17,023 nt of DNA, taken from Thermohalobaculum sp038524325 (GTDB taxonomy: Bacteria; Pseudomonadota; Alphaproteobacteria; Rhodobacterales; Rhodobacteraceae). The position numbers and the translations under genes are program-made. Shown here piece after piece: positions 12,789 through 17,023 of this stretch (positions within the stretch are counted from its first letter, which is position 1; the number at the start of each line of letters is the position of its first letter). Location: positions 1 through 17,023 of the forward strand of contig JBCBIS010000085.1 of the NCBI GenBank assembly GCA_038524325.1, given 5' to 3'. Below the pieces are notes generated by a model. It was given only the letters and a program-made list of their open reading frames with translations. It was not told the origin of the DNA and ran no database searches.

Positions 12789-14615
12789 TCATCCCAGCAC
12801 GCCCCGGCCCTGCATCAGAGCGGATTGCATGGTCTTTATCACGACGAACGCGTCGCGCAGATGGCTGCGTTCAAAGGCCGAGAGCGTGGCCGGCTGGAGA
12901 AAATTGTCTGGCTTTGCCCCCGCCTTGACCCGCGCGGCCTGATGATCCAGCCGGGTCTGGGCGACAAGGTCATAGGCATCGAGCAGGTCGCGTCCGCCGC
13001 TGTCGCTGACGATGCCCACGCTTATTGCGGCCTCGAGCCTCGCGCGGGTGTTGATCTCCTCGAGCTGCCCTTGCAGAGCGTAGATGCGGCCGAGATCGAC
13101 CACCGGCACCACGCCGTTCAGCTTCATGTCGATGGCGTTGCGATGCTCGCCCGAGCGGATCGTGGCAAAGCCGCGCAACAGGCCCAGCGGCGTTGCATGG
13201 GTCAGCGCGTTGGTCGCCATATGCGCCGTGAAGATCGAGTTGTCGGACGCCGCGCGCAGCGTCTCTGCCTGAAGCCCCTCGAACAGGTCGGCATCGCCTC
13301 CGATGACCCGCAGATCGAACATCACCGAGGCGAGCATCTGTGCCTCCTTGCTCGGCGATTTGATCCAACCGGCGAAGTAGTCTCTCCAGACGGCCAGAGG
13401 CTGGCACCAGCGCGGGTTGGTGGCCATCATCTCGCCCGGGCAATAGACATAGCCGCAGGCGTGCAGGCCATCGCTGACGAACCGGGCGAGATCTTGGAAG
13501 TAGTCGAGCGCCGCGCTGTCCGCGCCATCCTCCAGGATCAGGCAATTGTCTTGATCCGACACACCGGTCTGTTCTTGTCGCCCCTGCGAGCCGCAGGCCA
13601 GCCAGGCGTAACGGCAGGGCGGGGGGCCCAACCGGTCCTCGGCCAGCCGGAGGAGGCGCCTGGTGACCACATCGGCAATATCCGTGATCAGGCGCGTGAC
13701 CACATCATGCCGGTTCCCCGCCGCGACCAATTGATTGAGGAGCGCGGGGATCCCCGCGGTGACGAGCGCCAACTCGTCGGCATCCCCGGCCCGGGCCGCG
13801 GCGTCGACCACCCCGGCTGAACTGATCGCCTGGAAGCGGGTCAGGTCGGTCTGGGTCACGATGCCGACCAGCTTCCCGGCCGAGACGATGGGAAGATGGC
13901 CCAAATGGTGCTCGACCATCAGGTGCAACACATCCGAGCCGATGGCCGTCGGCGGCAGGGTTCTCAGCCGCCCGGACATGATCTCGTGGACCGGCCGGTC
14001 ATAGGGCAGCCCCTCGGCCAGCGCCTTGCCCGAGAGGTCGCGGAGCGTGACGATCCCGATCAGCCGGTCGCCTTCGGTCACGCAGAGGCAGGAGATCCGC
14101 CGGTCGCGCATCGTCTCAGCAGCCTCGCGGATGGTCATGGAGGGGGGGCAGGTGACGGGGGGCGAGACCATCAGCGTCTCGACCCGCACCTGGGTCAGGT
14201 CGTGGCGCCGGCTGGCTGCCTTTGCCTCGTTCCTGCGTGCGCGATCGAAGAAGCGCCGAAACGGCTCGTGGGTCGCGCGCAGGGTGTCGAATGTCTCCTT
14301 CGGCAGGAGGAGCAGGCGGCAGGCATCCTCGGCCCGGGCCGAGGTCACGGCCACACCATCGCGCAGCAGGCCGCGTTCGCCGAAGGAATTCTCGCGCCGC
14401 AAAAGCGAGATCTGCTGTCCGTTCCGGTCCGTGACCGAGACCTGGCCGTCGACGATCACATAGAGCCCCGGCAACCGCTCGCCCAGCCGGTAGATCTGCT
14501 CGCCCGGTGCCGCCTCGACCCAGCGGCTTTGGGTTGCGGCCTCGGCAATCGCCTCGGCGGGCAGGGCGTCATAGGGGTGGAGATAGGAGAGGAAGGTCAG
14601 GGCGTCGTCGGTCAT
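12789..14615 (-). CDS. cNMP-like/CBS/DUF294 nucleotidyltransferase-like protein
   Basis: This 608-residue cytosolic multidomain protein has three parts. Residues 15-125 are a cyclic-nucleotide-binding-like domain (FGERGLL at 78-84). Residues about 145-265 hold two CBS motifs (ETLMVSPPVTCPP and HEIMSGRLRTLPP openings), which often bind adenine nucleotides. The C-terminal half is DUF294 with the GlnD-like nucleotidyltransferase motif GSQGRQEQTGVSDQDN at 342-357 plus its helical partner domain. In the cNMP-like domain the conserved phosphate-binding arginine after FGE is replaced (Ala89 by my alignment), so cAMP binding is doubtful. GGGGGAC precedes the ATG. It follows the symporter gene after 87 bases containing a stem-loop. 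The family is widely linked to ActP-type symporters; a role in sensing adenylate state is inference. Confidence 0.9.
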   Translation of the reverse strand: MTDDALTFLSYLHPYDALPAEAIAEAATQSRWVEAAPGEQIYRLGERLPGLYVIVDGQVSVTDRNGQQISLLRRENSFGERGLLRDGVAVTSARAEDACRLLLLPKETFDTLRATHEPFRRFFDRARRNEAKAASRRHDLTQVRVETLMVSPPVTCPPSMTIREAAETMRDRRISCLCVTEGDRLIGIVTLRDLSGKALAEGLPYDRPVHEIMSGRLRTLPPTAIGSDVLHLMVEHHLGHLPIVSAGKLVGIVTQTDLTRFQAISSAGVVDAAARAGDADELALVTAGIPALLNQLVAAGNRHDVVTRLITDIADVVTRRLLRLAEDRLGPPPCRYAWLACGSQGRQEQTGVSDQDNCLILEDGADSAALDYFQDLARFVSDGLHACGYVYCPGEMMATNPRWCQPLAVWRDYFAGWIKSPSKEAQMLASVMFDLRVIGGDADLFEGLQAETLRAASDNSIFTAHMATNALTHATPLGLLRGFATIRSGEHRNAIDMKLNGVVPVVDLGRIYALQGQLEEINTRARLEAAISVGIVSDSGGRDLLDAYDLVAQTRLDHQAARVKAGAKPDNFLQPATLSAFERSHLRDAFVVIKTMQSALMQGRGVLG

Positions 14616-14670
14616 CAGGAAGTCCCCCGATCAGAAGCTGCGATCTGCCCTATGGGTGCGTGGGTAGAGT

Positions 14671-14696
14671 GGGGCCAGCGGCGTGCCGCTGACCCC
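14671..14696 (-). terminator. Stem-loop between actP and the DUF294 gene
   Basis: On the minus strand, just after the symporter stop codon, GGGG-CAGCGGC pairs with GCCGCTG-CCCC, interrupted by one T/G position, around a 2-base loop. It has about 11 pairs and is very GC-rich. No U-run follows. In the middle of an operon it is more likely a partial terminator or an mRNA-stabilising end that keeps symporter expression above that of the downstream genes. Confidence 0.55.
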
Positions 14697-14702
14697 CGTT
14701 TG

Positions 14703-16496
14703 TCAGTGATCCACTGCCGCGGCTGCGCCGGCGGGTTTGCGGACATTGGTCACCAGGTCCTTGATCGCCTGCGGTGTGTCGGCGGTCGATGTCGAGACGG
14801 CATAGGCCACCGCGAAGTTAATGATCGCACCGATCGCACCGATCGCCGTCGACTGGATCCCGAACAGCGAGCCTTCGATCGTGTCGGGGAACGCATTGGT
14901 CCCGGCGACGAAGAACCAGCCCTTGTGCAGGAAGATGTAGAGCAGCGTGAAGATCAGGCCCGAGAGCATCCCCGCAACCGCGCCGACATTGTTCACGCGC
15001 TTCGAGAAGATCCCCATCATCAGGGCCGGGAAAATCGACGCCGCCGCCAGACCGAAGGCCAAGGCCACCGTCTGCGCCGCAAAGCCGGGGGGATTCAGCC
15101 CCAACCATGTCGCCACCGCAATCGCCACTGCCATCGCAATTCGGGCCGAGAGCAGTTCTCCCTTCTCCGAGATGCCCGGATTGATCGCCCCTTTGACCAG
15201 ATCGTGACTGACCGCCGAGGAGATCGCCAATAACAGCCCCGCCGCCGTAGACAGCGCCGCTGCCAGACCGCCTGCGGCCACCAGACCGATCACCCAGCCG
15301 GGCAGATTGGCAATCTCGGGATTGGCCAGCACCAGGATATCGCGGTTGAAATTGGTCAGCTCGTTGCCTTGCCAGCCATTCGCTGCCGCTTTCTCGGCCA
15401 TCGCCTCGCTTGCGTCGTTGTAGTACTGGATCCGGCCGTCGCCGTTCTTGTCTTCCCAGTCGAGAAGGCCGGTTTTCTGCCAGGTGAGCATCCAGTCATA
15501 TTCCGGCGAGGTCTCGATGGTTTCGACCGAAACAGCCGCACCCTCGGTCCCGTTCGGCCACATCAGATCCGTGATGTTGAGCCGGGCCATCGCCCCCACG
15601 GCCGGAGCCGTCAGATAGAGCAGCGCGATGAAGACCAGGGTCCAGCCGGCCGACCAACGGGCGTCCGAGACCTTGGGCACGGTGAAAAAGCGCATGATGA
15701 CATGGGGCAGACCCGCGGTGCCGATCATCAGCGACAGGGTGAACAGCACCATGTTCAGGCTGTCCTTATGCGCCTCGGTATAGCTGGCAAAGCCCAGGTC
15801 GGTGACGATCTGGTCAAGCTTCGTCAGCAGATAGACGCTGCTGTCGCCATCGCTCACCTCGCTGAATAGACCCAGTGCCGGGATCGGGGTGCCGGTCAGC
15901 TGCAGCGAGATGAAGACCGCCGGGATCGTATAGGCGGTGATCAGCACGCAGTATTGCGCAACCTGGGTATAGGTGACGCCTTTCATCCCGCCGAACACGG
16001 CATAGGCAAAGACGACACAGGCGCCGATCAGAAGACCGGTGGTGTTGTCGACCTCGAGGAACCGGCCAAACGCCACGCCGACCCCGGTCATCTGCCCGAT
16101 CACATAGGTGACCGAGGCGACGATCAAACAGATCACCGCGACCAGCCGCGCCGATTGCGAGTAGAACCGGTCGCCGATGAACTCGGACACCGTAAACTTG
16201 CCGAATTTGCGCAGGTAAGGCGCGAGCAGCAGGGCCAGAAGCACATAGCCGCCGGTCCAGCCCATCAGGAAGGACGAGTTGTCATAGCCGGTGAAGGCAA
16301 TCAGACCGGCCATCGAGATGAACGAGGCCGCCGACATCCAGTCGGCCGCGGTCGCCATGCCGTTGGTGACCGGGTGAACCCCCCGGCCGGCCGCATAGAA
16401 TTCCGATGTCGACCCGGCACGGGCCCACACTGCGATGCCGATATAGAGCGCAAAGGACGCGCCCACGAACAGCAGGTTGATTGTGAATTGATCCAT
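14703..16496 (-). CDS. actP: ActP-type cation/acetate symporter, large subunit
   Basis: This 597-residue inner-membrane protein belongs to the sodium:solute symporter family, in the subgroup (VC_2705 type) that pairs with a DUF4212 small subunit. It should import acetate or a similar short carboxylate with a cation. AAGRGVHPVTNGMATAADWMS at about 35-55 and GLAAALSTAAGLLLAISSAV at 410-429 are SSS-family hallmarks, with about 13 hydrophobic segments. Between two membrane segments lies an extra hydrophilic loop (about 310-395) carrying DKNGDGRIQYYND (349-361), an EF-hand-like pattern. GAGGAGG lies within the tail of the upstream DUF4212 gene, 3 bases away, so the two subunits are translationally linked. 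Substrate choice rests on family and neighbours. Confidence 0.88.
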   Translation of the reverse strand: MDQFTINLLFVGASFALYIGIAVWARAGSTSEFYAAGRGVHPVTNGMATAADWMSAASFISMAGLIAFTGYDNSSFLMGWTGGYVLLALLLAPYLRKFGKFTVSEFIGDRFYSQSARLVAVICLIVASVTYVIGQMTGVGVAFGRFLEVDNTTGLLIGACVVFAYAVFGGMKGVTYTQVAQYCVLITAYTIPAVFISLQLTGTPIPALGLFSEVSDGDSSVYLLTKLDQIVTDLGFASYTEAHKDSLNMVLFTLSLMIGTAGLPHVIMRFFTVPKVSDARWSAGWTLVFIALLYLTAPAVGAMARLNITDLMWPNGTEGAAVSVETIETSPEYDWMLTWQKTGLLDWEDKNGDGRIQYYNDASEAMAEKAAANGWQGNELTNFNRDILVLANPEIANLPGWVIGLVAAGGLAAALSTAAGLLLAISSAVSHDLVKGAINPGISEKGELLSARIAMAVAIAVATWLGLNPPGFAAQTVALAFGLAAASIFPALMMGIFSKRVNNVGAVAGMLSGLIFTLLYIFLHKGWFFVAGTNAFPDTIEGSLFGIQSTAIGAIGAIINFAVAYAVSTSTADTPQAIKDLVTNVRKPAGAAAAVDH

Positions 16497-16499
16497 CGA

Positions 16500-16781
16500 T
16501 CAGTCCTCCTCGACGCCGTATTCACGGTCGAGCCTGTTCATCCGCCAGGCATAGAAAAAGATCAGCGCCAGGAAGACCAGGATCGAGCCTTGCTGTGCGA
16601 ACCAGAACCCCAGATCCGTGCCGCCGACGGCAACCCCCGAAAGCAGCGGGCGGAACAGGATGCCAAAGCCGAACGAGACGACCGCCCAGATCACCAGACA
16701 GATCGTGATGATCCGGATATTGGCCGACCAATAGCCGGTCTCGTCCTTGGCCGAGGATGTGTTTTCTGAATTTGGTGCCAT
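16500..16781 (-). CDS. DUF4212 small subunit of the sodium/solute symporter
   Basis: This 93-residue membrane protein has two transmembrane segments at about 22-43 and 59-80. Family features include YWSANIRII at 17-25 and the FRPLLSG turn between the helices. DUF4212 proteins are the small partner of ActP-like symporters, comparable in gene position to YjcH beside ActP in E. coli though of a different family. GGAGGAG lies 5-6 bases before the ATG. Only 3 bases separate it from the large-subunit gene, supporting a fixed subunit pair. Confidence 0.92.
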   Translation of the reverse strand: MAPNSENTSSAKDETGYWSANIRIITICLVIWAVVSFGFGILFRPLLSGVAVGGTDLGFWFAQQGSILVFLALIFFYAWRMNRLDREYGVEED

Positions 16782-16814
16782 GTGGCGCTCCTCCGTCTTG
16801 TTGACTTGATGGGT

Positions 16815-16839
16815 GCGGCGGCCCCCCTTGGCCCGCCGC
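16815..16839 (-). terminator. GC-rich stem-loop between adk and the DUF4212 gene
   Basis: GCGGCGG (16815-16821) and CCGCCGC (16833-16839) form a perfect 7-bp stem, extendable by two pairs with one bulged base. It lies in the 68-base gap after the adenylate kinase stop. No U-run follows. It may partly end transcripts or mark an mRNA processing point; a promoter for DUF4212-actP in the same gap cannot be seen. Confidence 0.4.
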
Positions 16840-16849
16840 CTGCTCGAGT

Positions 16850-17023
16850 TCAGACCGTGGCCGGGGCGACCATCGCGGCCAGGGCGGTGGCGATGGTTGC
16901 GATGTCCTGCATCGCGTCCACCCGGCCAAGCGCGCCGCGGCTCTGATAGTAGGTGATCAGCGGCGCGGTCTGTGCGTGATAGGCGGTCAGCCGCGAGGCC
17001 ACCGTCTCGGCGGTGTCGTCGGC
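16850..17023 (-). CDS. adk: Adenylate kinase, C-terminal part
   Basis: The last 57 codons of a gene that enters from the right edge. The visible residues (ADDTAETVASRLTAYHAQTA, then PLITYYQSRG and VDAM) match the C-terminus of adenylate kinase, where the Asp-Asp and Arg after the lid close over the nucleotide and the final helix follows. The enzyme interconverts ATP + AMP and 2 ADP. Its place upstream of acetate-uptake genes makes sense because acetyl-CoA synthetase turns ATP into AMP. Whether this is the only adk or a second copy outside the ribosomal-protein cluster cannot be told here. Confidence 0.85.
   Translation of the reverse strand, partial: ADDTAETVASRLTAYHAQTAPLITYYQSRGALGRVDAMQDIATIATALAAMVAPATV

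Noticed and set aside
13896..15233. Long plus-strand open frame across the DUF294 and symporter genes
   Set aside because: It is antisense to two well-recognised genes and has no domain-like sequence.

Overview
The window is GC-rich, tightly packed bacterial DNA. Gene content points to an alphaproteobacterium of the Rhodobacterales (Roseobacter/Rhodobacter relatives): a ChrR-like cupin, a DUF2182/DUF1326 pair, a DUF4212/ActP acetate symporter with DUF294 and exonuclease partners, and heavy use of GGAG-type ribosome sites with occasional TTG or GTG starts. This assignment is inference from gene families, not from a marker gene. I found no rRNA, tRNA, CRISPR array, insertion sequence or phage gene.

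Left part (1-5833): the start of an exported protein and pcm (protein repair methyltransferase) run leftwards. A TetR regulator, an SDR oxidoreductase and a bicupin protein then run rightwards. The stretch between tetR and the SDR gene carries two copies of a palindromic box, so the TetR protein probably controls the SDR gene. A ketopantoate-reductase-like gene converges on the cupin gene across a perfect 9-bp stem-loop, and it diverges from a PuuB/OrdL-type FAD oxidase.

Middle (5834-10733): a 459-base stretch without an intact gene holds a possible decayed reading frame. Next is a leftward operon of three genes: a FadR-type GntR regulator, a DUF2182 membrane protein with an exceptional methionine-rich loop built partly from 24-bp tandem repeats, and a cysteine-rich DUF1326 protein. 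Divergent from it are a class V PLP-dependent enzyme and rsmD, which overlap by 4 bp.

Right part (10862-17023): a leftward gene train that looks like one acetate-uptake operon. In transcription order it is adenylate kinase (C-terminal part only), DUF4212 small subunit, ActP-type symporter, a cNMP-like/CBS/DUF294 nucleotidyltransferase-like protein, a 173-residue membrane protein of unknown function, and a membrane-anchored HAMP/PAS/DEDDh exonuclease. The symporter brings acetate in, its activation by acetyl-CoA synthetase (not in the window) would release AMP, and adenylate kinase would recycle that AMP. The last three genes look like a sensory or nucleotide-handling module tied to this uptake. 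This module and the methionine-rich DUF2182 system are the two most interesting parts of the window.
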